A DNA stretch of 64,000 nucleotides. Source: Casuarina equisetifolia (Eukaryota; Streptophyta; Magnoliopsida; Fagales; Casuarinaceae). Both the position numbers and the translations under genes were made by a program. The stretch covers positions 28,671,884 through 28,735,883 of the forward strand of contig CM052356.1 in the NCBI GenBank assembly GCA_028551475.1. Reading direction: 5' to 3'. Numbering within the stretch: position 1 is the stretch's first letter; every line of letters begins with the position of its first letter. The notes under the pieces were generated by a model. It was not told where the DNA came from and searched no databases. It saw only the letters and a list, made by a program, of their open reading frames with translations. Positions 1-10,976 of this stretch are shown here, piece by piece.

Positions 1-2984
1 TCTCCGGGCCGCTTCCTGTGGAAATCTTCAACCTCACCAATCTAATAAGCTTGGATATCAGGAGAAACAATTTCTCAGGCCGCTTTCCTGTGGGGATATC
101 CGGTGTCCAGAACCTTACGCTGCTTGATGCCTTCAGCAACAGCTTTTCAGGGCCGCTGCCAACTGAAGTTTCCCAGCTTGACCATCTCAAGGTTCTTAAT
201 TTAGCTGGGAGTTATTTCAAGGGACCAATTCCACCAGAATATGGTTCTTTCAAAAGCCTCGAGTTTCTACACCTGGCAGGAAATCTTCTCGGTGGTAACA
301 TACCGCCGGAGCTGGGTAAGCTCAAAACGGTGACCCATATGGAGATTGGCTACAACGCTTATCAAGGAGGCATTCCGTCGGAGTTGGGCAACATGAGTGA
401 GCTTCAATATCTTGATATTGCCGGAGCAAATCTCTCTGGCCCGGTGCCGAAGCAACTCTCCAATCTCACCAAGCTGCAATCACTTTTTCTGTTCAGGAAC
501 CAACTCACAGGGTCGATACCATGGGAGTTCGGCAGAATCATCTCTCTGACGGACTTGGATCTTTCTGATAACCAAATTTCTGGGCCTATCCCTGAAAGCT
601 TTTCAGAGTTGAAAAACCTGAAACTGCTCAGTCTTATGTACAATGAAATGGATGGCACTATCCCCGAGGGCATCGCAGAACTTCCTTCTCTGGAAACTCT
701 TCTCATATGGAACAATCTCTTTTCTGGTTCACTTCCCCATAGCTTAGGCAGAAACTCCAAAATCAAGTGGGTTGATGTTTCCACAAACAACTTGAATGGC
801 AGCATTCCACCTGATATTTGTTCAGGAGGCATGCTATTTAAGTTGATCTTGTTTTCCAACCACTTTTCGGGCAGTCTCTCACCGTCTCTCTCTAATTGTT
901 CTTCACTTGTTCGTCTTCGACTTGAAGATAATTTATTTTCAGGTGAGATCCCTTTGAAATTCAGCCATCTTTCTGGTATCAGTTACGTGGACTTGTCCAG
1001 GAACAAGTTCACTGGTGGAATTCCCCAAGATATATTCCAAGCTTCCGAGCTTCAGTACTTCAATATCTCTGACAACCAAGAATTAGGAGGCACGGTCCCT
1101 GCAGAAATATGGTCTTTGCCAAATCTTCAGAACTTTTCAGCATCCTCTTGTGGAATCTCAGGCAATCTTCCTCAATTCCAGTCTTGCAAATCTTTATCAG
1201 TTATTGAACTGAACATGAACAACTTATCAGGAACTATGCCAAAAAGTGTTTCTAATTGCCGGGTTCTACAGAGGATAAGTTTAGCAAACAACAACCTGTC
1301 GGGCCATATACCCGAAGAGCTTGCAAGTCTTCCTATTCTTGGTGTCCTAGACCTATCACACAATAGTTTCAATGGCCCAATACCTGCGAAGTTTGGTGGT
1401 TCTAAAAGCTTACAACTTCTGAATGTTTCTTTCAATCATATCACCGGTTCTATTCCTTCAGAAAAGTTGTTTAGATCAATGGGTAGCAGTGCATTTGTTG
1501 GAAATCCCGAGCTATGTGGAGCACCCCTGCGACCGTGTTCCAGTTCAACGGTGATATTAAGGAGGCTTGCATGGGTCCTGCTACTCTGTGCAGGAGTGGT
1601 TGTATTCATCGCAGCATTGGTGCTCGGTATAATCTATTTCCAACGAGGGTCTAAAGGCCAGTGGAAGATGGTCTCATTTCAAGGACTCCCTCGATTCACA
1701 GCAAATGATGTCCTGAGGAGCTTCAGTTCTACAGAATCCACGGAAACATTGCAGGCACCATCAGCTTCAGTCTGCAAAGCAGTCCTGCCCACAGGTATAA
1801 CAGTTCTGGTCAGGAAAATTGAGTGGGAAGCAAGGAGAATGGGGGTCATGTCAGAATTCATAACACGAATAGGAAACGCAAGACACAAGAATCTGATCAG
1901 ATTACTGGGATTTTGCTACAACAAGCACTTGGCTTATCTGTTGTATGATTACTTGCCCAACGGGAACTTAGCTGAGAAGATAAGAATGAAAAGAGCCTGG
2001 ACAGCTAAGTACAAAATCATAGTTGGGATTGCAAAGGGTCTATGCTTCCTTCATCATGACTGTTATCCCCCCATTCCTCATGGAGATTTGAAGTCCAGTA
2101 ACGTAGTGTTTGACGAAAACATGGAACCTCATTTGGCAGAGTTGGGTTTCAAGTATCTGGTACAGTTCAATAAACGGTCATTTCCAGCGGCCTCCATGAA
2201 GGAAACAGGTGTGTTACTGAACATTATTCTTTCATGTAGTACATATGAGATGTTCCAAGGATTGTTGTCAGCCTATTCCCTTTTTGTCAAAAGATCTCTG
2301 AGCAACCTGTGCAAATACTTTATAAGCTTTGAAAACCCACAACTGGTTGAGCCAACAAAGTTGTTGCTTGTCCTTCGGGAGCATCAAGAACATTATTCCT
2401 TGGCAATCCCAAAATATTATCATGAACAGAGACCTATTTCACTATTTCAGAACAGAGCTTGGGGAAGGAAAAAAATGCCAGTCTGTTTGCCTATTGAGAC
2501 ATGAAAGACGTTTGAAAGAGAATTTTTCCAAAGTTGGACATCTTTTTGATTCTCATCCTCTGTTGATTTATCATTTATTCTCATACTCTCTGTTCAGTAA
2601 TAGAAAGTCCTTAAAAAGGTTTGTTTTCTTTTCTAAAACCTCTGAACAGGTGAACTCAGCAATGCCATAAAAGAGGAACTTTACATGGATGTCTACAACT
2701 TTGGAGAGATCATTGTGGAAATTCTGACCAGTGGGAAGCTGACAAATGCTGGGACAATCATCCACAGCAAACCAAGAGAGGTTCTTTTGAGAGAAATTTA
2801 CAATGAGAACGAAGTTGATTCTAAACCCTCAGAGCAAGAGGAGATAAAATTGGCCCTTGAAGTGGCCTTCCTGTGCACCAAGAGTAGGGCATCTGATCCG
2901 CCATCAGTACAAGATGCACTGAAGCGTTTGTCTGGGTTGAAGCCACAGGATAACGACAGCACTTCTAAAGCAGGAGGGCCATAA
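1..2984 (+). CDS. MOL1: LRR receptor-like pseudokinase, MOL1/TDR group (5' end outside window)
   Basis: Exons 1-2208 (open at the left edge) and 2650-2984; the join is Gly split g|gt. The visible protein has about 20 leucine-rich repeats, a closing Cys pair (ELCGAPLRPC, near 1510-1540), one membrane segment (about 1563-1637) and a kinase-like domain. Family knowledge: these plasma-membrane receptors of the TDR/PXY clade act in cambium and stem growth. The kinase domain is degenerate: the Gly-rich loop is not recognisable, the catalytic HRD is HGD (2079-2087) and DFG is ELG (2139-2147), while a VRK-type lysine remains. That combination fits MOL1 better than TDR. The first exon starts inside an LRR, so signal peptide and start lie upstream. 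It is convergent with the next gene. The assignment to MOL1 is by recognition of the family, not by a search. Confidence 0.85.
2209..2649 (+). other. Intron of the MOL1-like gene
   Basis: Phase-1 GT-AG intron (ACAG|gtgtg ... aacag|GTGAA) inside the kinase domain. The reading frame stays open across the donor for about 300 bases to a stop at 2502-2504. Intron retention would therefore give a receptor lacking its kinase C-lobe. Confidence 0.8.
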
Positions 2985-3760
2985 TCTCCATTATACACTA
3001 TCATATCTAAGAGCATAAAGATATAGCTATACCACATACTTAGCTTGCTTTTTGTGAATCTCTGTAGTTAATTGGGTCTCTAGTATGCTTTTTTGTGATG
3101 ACTATGAGAACTGTTTTGCTGTATAATAGTGGCCTACCAGTTGTGTACCCCTCGTTATAATGGGTTTTCAGGAATTTTAGCATATCTTGATTCTCTTCAT
3201 ATCACACAAAATATGGAAACCTAACATCATCCCATTTAGAAGCATCTTAGACCATTGATGAAAAGCGTATAGGATGATAGGTGTACTTGATGCCCTCCTT
3301 TTAAAACCACAAAAGGTGTCCCAAAAGAGATTAGCAAGATCAGAAAAGAGTAATTAAAGGAAACTTCGGATCACGCTTGCCTCTCGCCAAGATAATAAAG
3401 GGAAAATAAGTCTAAAGCTTTTCTGCAAATGGGATTGGAGAAGATACGATTATCGTGATGAAAACCACGAAGAGGATAACCAGTGGCTGCCAGTATTATG
3501 ATGAACCAGGAAATCAGTTCCCCGTGTACCGGAATTAGCCTTCTTGGCAAATTCATCTGCAATCTGAGATTCTGCTCCGAATAACACCCAAATCTTCCAT
3601 GCATTTTTTAGTTTCCATAAGTCTTACCGTGAAATTATCTTGATAAAACATAATGATTGTTATGATTGATTCTACGACTGAATCATACACAGCTTTTCGT
3701 AGAGAAGAATGACATACAAATTTAAGCGAATGCTTAAAATCTTGATGTCCATGTCTGCCA
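2985..3760. other. Convergent intergenic region, no gene seen
   Basis: Lies between the stops of the MOL1-like gene (+) and the uroporphyrinogen synthase gene (-), so it should hold both 3' UTRs. A minus-strand open frame at 3371-3604 has no recognisable domain and no splice support. Nothing else is seen. Confidence 0.6.
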
Positions 3761-4672
3761 TTATCTCAGCCCAAGCGCATCTACTACACCCTCGAAGCTA
3801 TCAAATCTAGTGCTTGCCACATCCACCTTCACCCCCAGCCTCTCCGCCCCCGCCGCCGTGATGGGCCCGTGCGCCGCCACTACGACTTCCGGACACCTCT
3901 CCATCGCGAACTCTTCCCACTCCCTCCATCCAAACGCTCTCAGGCTCTTTAACAATCCCTCCACCTCTGCGCTGCTTGTGAACACTAGGGCGCCCAATTC
4001 CCCCGCTCTCTCCACCAACCCACGCGCGCTCTCGGGCCCTGCCCAGCGTGTCTCGTACGCGCTCGCCCTCAAGGGCAACCAACCTTTCTCTCTCAGGTTC
4101 CGGAGGAAGTCCGGGACCACCGGGGGTTCGGTGAGGCCCACCACGAGCGGGACCGGACACAGAACCTTCCGGCCGAGCCCATCCTCTAGCGACTCGACCA
4201 TCCCGTCCGGGGTCGCGATCGGAGGAACCAAAACCCTAACTCTACTAGGGTTTTGGCAGAGCTTCGACAGGAGTTCGTGGTTAATGAGCTCCGAGTCCTT
4301 GCCCAGCGCCGCGACTACGAAGGCGTCCCCGCTGGGAGAGAGGAGGGGCTGGTTGAAGTGGGAGGCAGCGGCAGAGTGCGATAATATGGCCGTACGCGAG
4401 GTGAAGGCAATGGCGGAGAATGCTTCGAGGTTTGGAGGATACAGATGGGGAATGAGCGAGTCAGGCGTTGGACGGACTTGAACAGTGGGGCACCATAGGG
4501 GGTTGTAGCCCTTCAGGGTAAGAAGGTGAGAGAGACGGTCGGCGTAGTTTTGGGGCGTGGTGAAGGCCACCAGTGGCTTATTGCCGGTGGCCGTAGTGGG
4601 GGAGAGTGGAACCGACGGCGACGGATGACTGGGGTTGTGCGTAGTCATGGTGATTGTCGTGGTCATGGTCAA
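3761..4672 (-). CDS. UROS: Uroporphyrinogen-III synthase (HemD family), intronless
   Basis: A single open frame of 303 aa. The family closes hydroxymethylbilane to uroporphyrinogen III, the last shared step before chlorophyll, haem and sirohaem branch, in the plastid. Visible features are the HEM4 bilobed pattern: an N-lobe start (LVAFTTPQNYADRLSHLL), the middle linker with AYETRWAG, and the C-lobe block VFTSSAEVEGLL followed by VVVAAHGPITAAGAERLGV. Start choice is ambiguous among Met1, Met3 and Met9. The first 35 residues are rich in Thr, Ser and Pro with no acidic residue, compatible with a short plastid transit peptide. The coding region is clearly GC-richer than its flanks. The lack of introns suggests either an ancestral single-exon form or a retrocopy; the intact frame argues that it is functional. 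Confidence 0.85.
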   Translation of the reverse strand: MTMTTTITMTTHNPSHPSPSVPLSPTTATGNKPLVAFTTPQNYADRLSHLLTLKGYNPLWCPTVQVRPTPDSLIPHLYPPNLEAFSAIAFTSRTAILSHSAAASHFNQPLLSPSGDAFVVAALGKDSELINHELLSKLCQNPSRVRVLVPPIATPDGMVESLEDGLGRKVLCPVPLVVGLTEPPVVPDFLRNLREKGWLPLRASAYETRWAGPESARGLVERAGELGALVFTSSAEVEGLLKSLRAFGWREWEEFAMERCPEVVVAAHGPITAAGAERLGVKVDVASTRFDSFEGVVDALGLR

Positions 4673-4836
4673 CGTCGTTATTACAAGCTTCCCACATTTG
4701 TCTAATAAATACGCAAAGCAGTTTCGAACTACTGGATTTAAACGCCGAAGAAAATCATATTCATTATTGCCCTATCTTTTCTAAGAACATGCAGGGATCA
4801 AAACAGTGGCAACTGAGAGAGGGAACTTTGAGATGA

Positions 4837-7800
4837 TCATCTTGACTTGGATTCTTGCATAATTTCTGTATCTTCATCGTGGTGAAGAACAATATCAGGA
4901 ACAACTTCAATGTCTTCTGCAGGCTGATGGATTATGGAAGGAAGAGATAAGTAATGCATACCGGAAAAGGTAAAGCAAAAGGCAAAGAGGATATGGAGAA
5001 GCATTATGTTACCTGCCATAATTGCAGTAGCCTCCATAACACAAAATCAATGATCATAACCAAGCAAAACAGCTTTCCTGCCCATGCTCCACATGAGAGG
5101 TACCTGGGGAACAAATGACCAAATAAGAAAAGAAAACATTACCAGAACATCATCCACCAACAAAAGATTTTTGCGTTTGTGATTATAAAATCCATACAAT
5201 CAAAATATATCTTACCGAGAAAGTCGTTCTAGAAGACTTTGGTTTGGGCATTTCAGCGCACGATCATATACGATCTGCGTCCTTTTTGCAACGTCATGCC
5301 AATCATAGAGCTTCTTCATCTATGAGCAAATAAGGAAACAAAATTAGCATATTGGACTGGATTTGTTGTGAAATTTTCATAACGAGCAAAGTCTATTTCA
5401 AATTATGCACTCACACGATTGTGCATGGCTTGTGGCTCAATCGTAGGAAGTATAGATATTGCCTTCTTGATTGCTTGTACCATATCACTAGGATCAGGCT
5501 CCGCAAGTACAACCATGTCATCTGGAAGAACCTATATGGACACAAGGGATTAGTTAGACTAAATGCTACATAGTCTACAATATTAAGCATATCAACAAGG
5601 TTGAGAAGAAACATCTCATTGTACATGCCTCTGGAACTCCTCCCACACGTGTACTGACTGTTAATAATCCACAACTCGCAGCTTCTAAAATGGCTATGCA
5701 AAAAGCTTCGGTTAAGGAACTGCCAAAAGGGGGAAAAATCAGATCAGAAGAATTGAAATAAAATACCATACGAGACCCATATTGATTATAGATTCACCAT
5801 TGCTTAAGCTGACAAACGTGCAGTTTGTAACATGCTTCTAATTCTTTACTCTAGAATTGTGTAGTAATGAATGCCTAAACCCAACTATAAAAAGTTTCTT
5901 AATTTTTATAAACAAGCATGATTTCAAGTTCCTCTAGTCAACAAATCAAGGCAAAATTCTTCACAACATATTGAACTAAGAATATACAGAATTTTGGTGA
6001 GAACTTCCAAAACAGATACCTGTTTAAGAATATATGCCCAGTAATTAAGACAGACCGTACTTGAGCATGTGGTACAGCACCCAACATTTCAACTCGATCT
6101 TGAAGAGAATGCTTCTCCCTCATCTCTTCCAACCGCACTCGTTTTGGTCCATCTCCTCCAACAATGAAACGAACCTAAACATGGAATTCAAATTAGAATA
6201 AAAGTTTATCTTCTTTTCCATTGCCCAAACAAATGAAACAATCACTGCTCCCATAAATTGATGAACCCCTAAGTTGATAACCCCACCATGAAAGGGTGAA
6301 AACTTAATGCAATATGACCAACATCATCAATGGGAAATCATATCCATAAACAGACATCTAACCAGGCAGATCCTTACTTCAATACCAATCGAGGCACAGA
6401 AAAAGTGCAGGCTCCAAAGTTAAACACATTAACTAAATTAAATAGTGAGATAACTTAAGGATAAAATAACTGTAAAGGTAGATTAGAGGCATCATAAATA
6501 TGTTAATCTAATGAAACCCAGGATAAAAGGGAATCTCCACAGACAAATAAGTAGAGTTTAGAATTCTTCCCACTGAGCAAAAGGCAATTATTAGCCATTT
6601 CACAAGCAAAGATCTAACTCATAGGCTTGGCAAAACATGTTTATAAGTCAAATACACCTAGTAAGTGATGCAGTCTCCACAAGTTTATAACTCATAAGTG
6701 ATGCAGTTTCCAAATCTCTTATTAACATCGGCAGTTGCTGATAGAGAAGAATGACGTCCTAAGAAGAAAATAAAACCAAGACTAATGACCAAATGAAGGC
6801 ATAGAAATTCAACGAGAAACAATGCGCTTGAAGTGACTCACATTTGGATATATGCGGCAAACTTCTGGAATGACTTCAACAAGTAAATCTGCACCCTTTC
6901 GATAAACCAATCTACTGATCACAACAATAACAATTTCACTACCACTGGGTCGCTTGGTTGCAGGCTTGAACATAGCTGTGTCAACAGCATTAGGTATAAC
7001 AAAGACCTTTTCTGGTGGCAGACCTGAACGTAGAACAGTGTTTTCTTTGCTTGTATGAGAAACACAAATGGCCTGACTTACATCTGCTAAAGTAAACTGC
7101 AATACCTTGTTCATGTGAATGCTTCCCACATCGGCAAAACCATAGAGTGAGTGATCAGTAAATACAACCTTGTAGCCCATTGTCCGTGCATGCATCAAAG
7201 CTTCATGGCATAGAGTTGAGAAGGCTTGATGTCCATGAACCATTGATATTCTTTCTCGAATAAGAATAGTCCTTATGATTGGAAGTGTCCCATAAAAGGT
7301 TGGTAATGTATTCTGCATAAGAAATGGCTTCCATGGTACATAGTAGACTTTCAGACCACCGGTCATATATCTCACCCCAGAACGATTTCCATAGGCATGA
7401 GTCATAACTACCACCTGCATGGTGAAATAGGTTAAGACTTAGTCATCAAGAACAGCAAAAACCAGGAAAGAACTGAAATCTGATGCAGCTACTCAAACAA
7501 CAAGAGGTTTATGACATCCCATATGGTTTGCAAGATTAAAAAAGATAGATGCCGAAGAATTACAATCTTCACTGTTATTTTATGAAACAAAAAGTAGAAA
7601 GAAAGTAACAAATATGAGAAAATTATTTTTTTAAAAAAATGAAAGCAGAAGAAATTTCAATCTCCTCTTTGCTTGCTTTCTCTATTGATGACCAGTTGGA
7701 TAGAAAGGCATTGAACTCATTTCAAATTAAATTTTCTGACCTTGTGACCAAGCTTCAGGAGGCATTGTGACAGATAATAAATGTGATTCTCCACACCACC

Positions 7801-7860
7801 AAAATTGGGATAGAAAAAGTCAGAGACCATCAGAATCGAATGCCTTCTTGTTTCCCCCAT
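4837..7860 (-). CDS. PIGA: GPI N-acetylglucosaminyltransferase subunit A (PIG-A)
   Basis: Eight coding exons on the minus strand: 7741-7860, 6842-7414, 6020-6174, 5629-5719, 5415-5531, 5216-5319, 5013-5103, 4837-4923 (1338 nt, 445 aa, the expected family length). The protein is the catalytic GT4 subunit that transfers GlcNAc from UDP-GlcNAc to phosphatidylinositol on the cytosolic ER face, the first GPI-anchor step. Seen: N-terminal block with [19 protein letters not shown], central [13 protein letters not shown] and [10 protein letters not shown], nucleotide-site glycines VGGDGP, the EX7E motif in [17 protein letters not shown], and one C-terminal membrane helix ([13 protein letters not shown]). 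All junctions keep frame. Intron 4 (5532-5628) is GC-AG. The ATG at 7860 follows a possible acceptor (tttcag), and a possible 5' UTR donor lies near 8523, so a 5' UTR intron is likely. The gene is divergent from DCL4. Confidence 0.95.
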
Positions 7861-10800
7861 TGTCGTCATCACCAATCGCCTGAAATTCCTATTGATGACA
7901 TAAACGGTAAATATTCAAGATCTACAGGCCTGGTGAGAAGGATGCATACAATGGATACAAGAAGCAAGTCATATCAAATTCAAGTCCCATCTACGCAATC
8001 TTCAGGGTAAGATACATTACTTTTAACTCTTTCGTTACTTAAGCTTCTTCTTCTTGCCCCCCTTTACCTTTACCCTTTCTCTATTTCAACACATCTATAT
8101 CATTTCTACCGCCTCAGTGATCTTCCCATCTGACCACCCCTGAAAAAATTGATGCACAGATGGAACTGCAACTATCTAATTTTTCTTCTTTGTCCACTTC
8201 TAATTGAAAATCCCTCATCTTTTCATCATTACCAGCAGAATACTCTACATCAATGGCATCATTTTTTGTGGGTAGCACAACATTGAGACGTGATTCCCAA
8301 ACCATTCAGATTAAACCTACTCTGCCCATACTATTGTCAAATCTCCACACAAATCTAAAAACATAAAATAAACGTAGGAATAACTGGCTTCTGTGCAATC
8401 ATAGTACTATTAAAACTTCGCAAGTAAAGACCACTAACGCAGACACGGATCTCTCGGAGCACCCAAATTGAGTGAAAGGAAGAAGGGGGGAGAAACTTAA
8501 GCACAGAGAAAGTGATCCTCACCCAGCAGCGACGGCGGTTGAAATCAGGAGCTAACTTTTCTGAGAGGGATGAGAAACTTCGGCGACGCCGGCATTCGAA
8601 TTTGGTTAGGAATTGAAACCGGTCGTTTATAATCACAATGTACTGGACTGATCTCTGAACACCGAGAGATCGGCCGGAACTTTGATTTAGCAGCCCGGCG
8701 AAGCCCGAAGAGTTGGACGGGACTTTTCAAGAAGTTGAAAATATGAGTCCTGAGGAAACCAATCTTAGACATTCCCGGAAATAAATAAACAAATAATAAC
8801 TAATTATTTTGTTTAAAATAATTATAGCTAAAATACAAATGAGATTCTACTATTAGTAGGTCATTACTAGGTCATTACTAGGTTCTTATTTTGACTAGTT
8901 TATTAGATTGTGGGATATGAGGTTTTGGAATTTAGTAATATCATTAATATGGTGGTTCTTTCTTTTGGAAAAACTTGAGAAATTTAATTGACTAAACATG
9001 TCCACAAAAATTAATGGGTTATTATACTAAAAAATAAAAGGAAAAACAGACTATTGATGAACTAATTTTTACTTGAAGAAAACAAAAGAAAATATAGAAA
9101 AAAAAAACATGTTTCTAAGAAGTTGTAATAAGTTTCATATTATTTAAATATCGTATGAATGTCTTGTTTGTAATAAATAAATATTTATTTACATTTAAGT
9201 CTATTTTCTGGTATGGTTGAATATTTGACATGCCTTCTAATTGGGTTTAAATTCTTCTTCTCTTTTAGTTGCAATAGTGTTCATTTGTAAACCAATAATA
9301 ACTATTAGTAAGTGCACTAACAGGTTGTGTAACCATAGTGTTTGATTTTTATTTTACCACAATTTTGATTATGGCTAATTCTATAAAGCCAATTATAAGA
9401 AAAGCTAAACCGTGTTTTTTTTGAGAAAAATCAAAGTCGGATATTTGGCAACAATGAAAAGGGTTTTAGCATAAGCAAAATAACATAGATAATAATACAA
9501 AGGTAAACCATAAATAAAGAGAGGAAAATTAACAAAACATGAAACTCCATTGCCACGTGGCCTTTGCTATTGTGAACAAAACTACAACAAGCTTCCTCGC
9601 ATTTAGTATACAACTATGCATAAAAAGCACCAATGGTTATACAAACATCATTGTTGTTATTACAACAAGACACCATGTCATGTTATGACAAAATACCATT
9701 GTCCTTATTATGACAAGACACTATTATTATTATTATTATTATAGAACACTATTATTGTTACCATGACAAATAAGTACTAATGTTACCTTGTAGATTTAAT
9801 TAACATTCTCAATACGATTTATGGAGCCTCTTAAATATTTATTGGTGGAATATACCAATCTAATGATTTGAGGAAAATAAACTTGTACAAGACATGTTGT
9901 GTGACAACTTGACACATTTTCTTATTTTTTAGATTATTGGCAACTTATTTATAGGTTGATTCGTTAAACCCAACACCTCATGAAACTTGTTTTGCCTTTT
10001 TTTTCTTCATTATCTATGTTTTTTACATAGATTAAGAAAAGGATGATCGCAAATTGTCCAAAATCTTGCTTGTTTCAATTGTCACATTTTGATGACACTA
10101 CCATAAAATTTTTAATAAAATAGTACTTCTTTATATTCGTAGGAAAATCTGTACGAATTTTTATAAGTATTTCTTTATATTCAGTAAAATAGTATGCTGC
10201 AAAAATAGAATAACAAAAATACAAAATATTATATGAATCTTATTTGTAAATTTTTTTAATTAAACTTTTCTCTTAATTCAATTAAATCTTCCAAACACTA
10301 CTATTGCTCATCATTGACAATGTGTTGCTATAGAGAAAGCCTTTCAACAGCTATCTTTTCTATCCAGCCCATGTCCACCATGCTAAACCCAGTTGCTCAT
10401 CAAGGATTGAAACTAGCACCAGTTTGAAAATCTGACGAAATCAACATCCAACCCATAATTTTTAAACGTTGCAATGCAGAAAATTGATTCTCTTTGGGCT
10501 TCCTTTCTGTTCTCATGAGATGACACCAGGCTGCTTATTCTGATTCTTGGTGGAACGTACATAAAGATTCTCAAGAAAAAAGTGGAAAGATGAAAGGACA
10601 TCTCATCGAATATGGAGTTGCAAGAAAAGTAAGGAATCTCAAATATCGGGTGTAGATTAGCGTAAAGAATGTTCGCGGACTTGGATTGGAAGCTACCTTG
10701 GCTTTCAGGTAAAGAATAAAGAATGGCGGACAAATGTCCGAGAAGGACTTTGCCGGGCTTGACTGGAATGGGACGACTTCGTGGAGAAGGAACATCCACT

Positions 10801-10976
10801 TTATTCCAGGGAAGGGGCCCCGCCTGAATGTACGGAGGCTACCTTTTTCTCTCTCACATGTCATGGTCTGCTGGAGATGGTCTCGCACTCCATCAGCACT
10901 GTCCGTCTGAGGAAAAGCTTCGGTGTATTTACGAGACAGGAAGAGAGGGAGTCAGCAAAGCTTGGCCGGCAAGGCA
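7861..10976. other. Divergent spacer between PIG-A and DCL4
   Basis: About 3.1 kb with no convincing gene. The PIG-A side (to about 8770) probably holds its 5' UTR exon and promoter. From about 8780 to 10340 the DNA is very AT-rich. It contains a degenerate short tandem repeat near 9630-9780. The last 550 bases before the DCL4 ATG are richer in G+C and are probably its promoter and 5' leader. Open frames here are short and unlike known proteins. Confidence 0.6.
9630..9780. repeat. Degenerate minisatellite with ATT microsatellite
   Basis: Three to four imperfect copies, roughly 40-50 bases each, of a unit resembling CATTGT..TTATTA..ACAAGACA. An (ATT)n run sits inside at about 9722-9741. Confidence 0.5.

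Noticed and set aside
3371-3604. Minus-strand open frame of 77 aa between MOL1-like and UROS genes
   Set aside because: No domain, no splice context, and it lies in the shared 3' region; probably chance.
8545-8772. Open frames upstream of PIG-A
   Set aside because: They overlap the likely 5' UTR exon of PIG-A, whose coding start is clearly at 7860, and show no known protein pattern.
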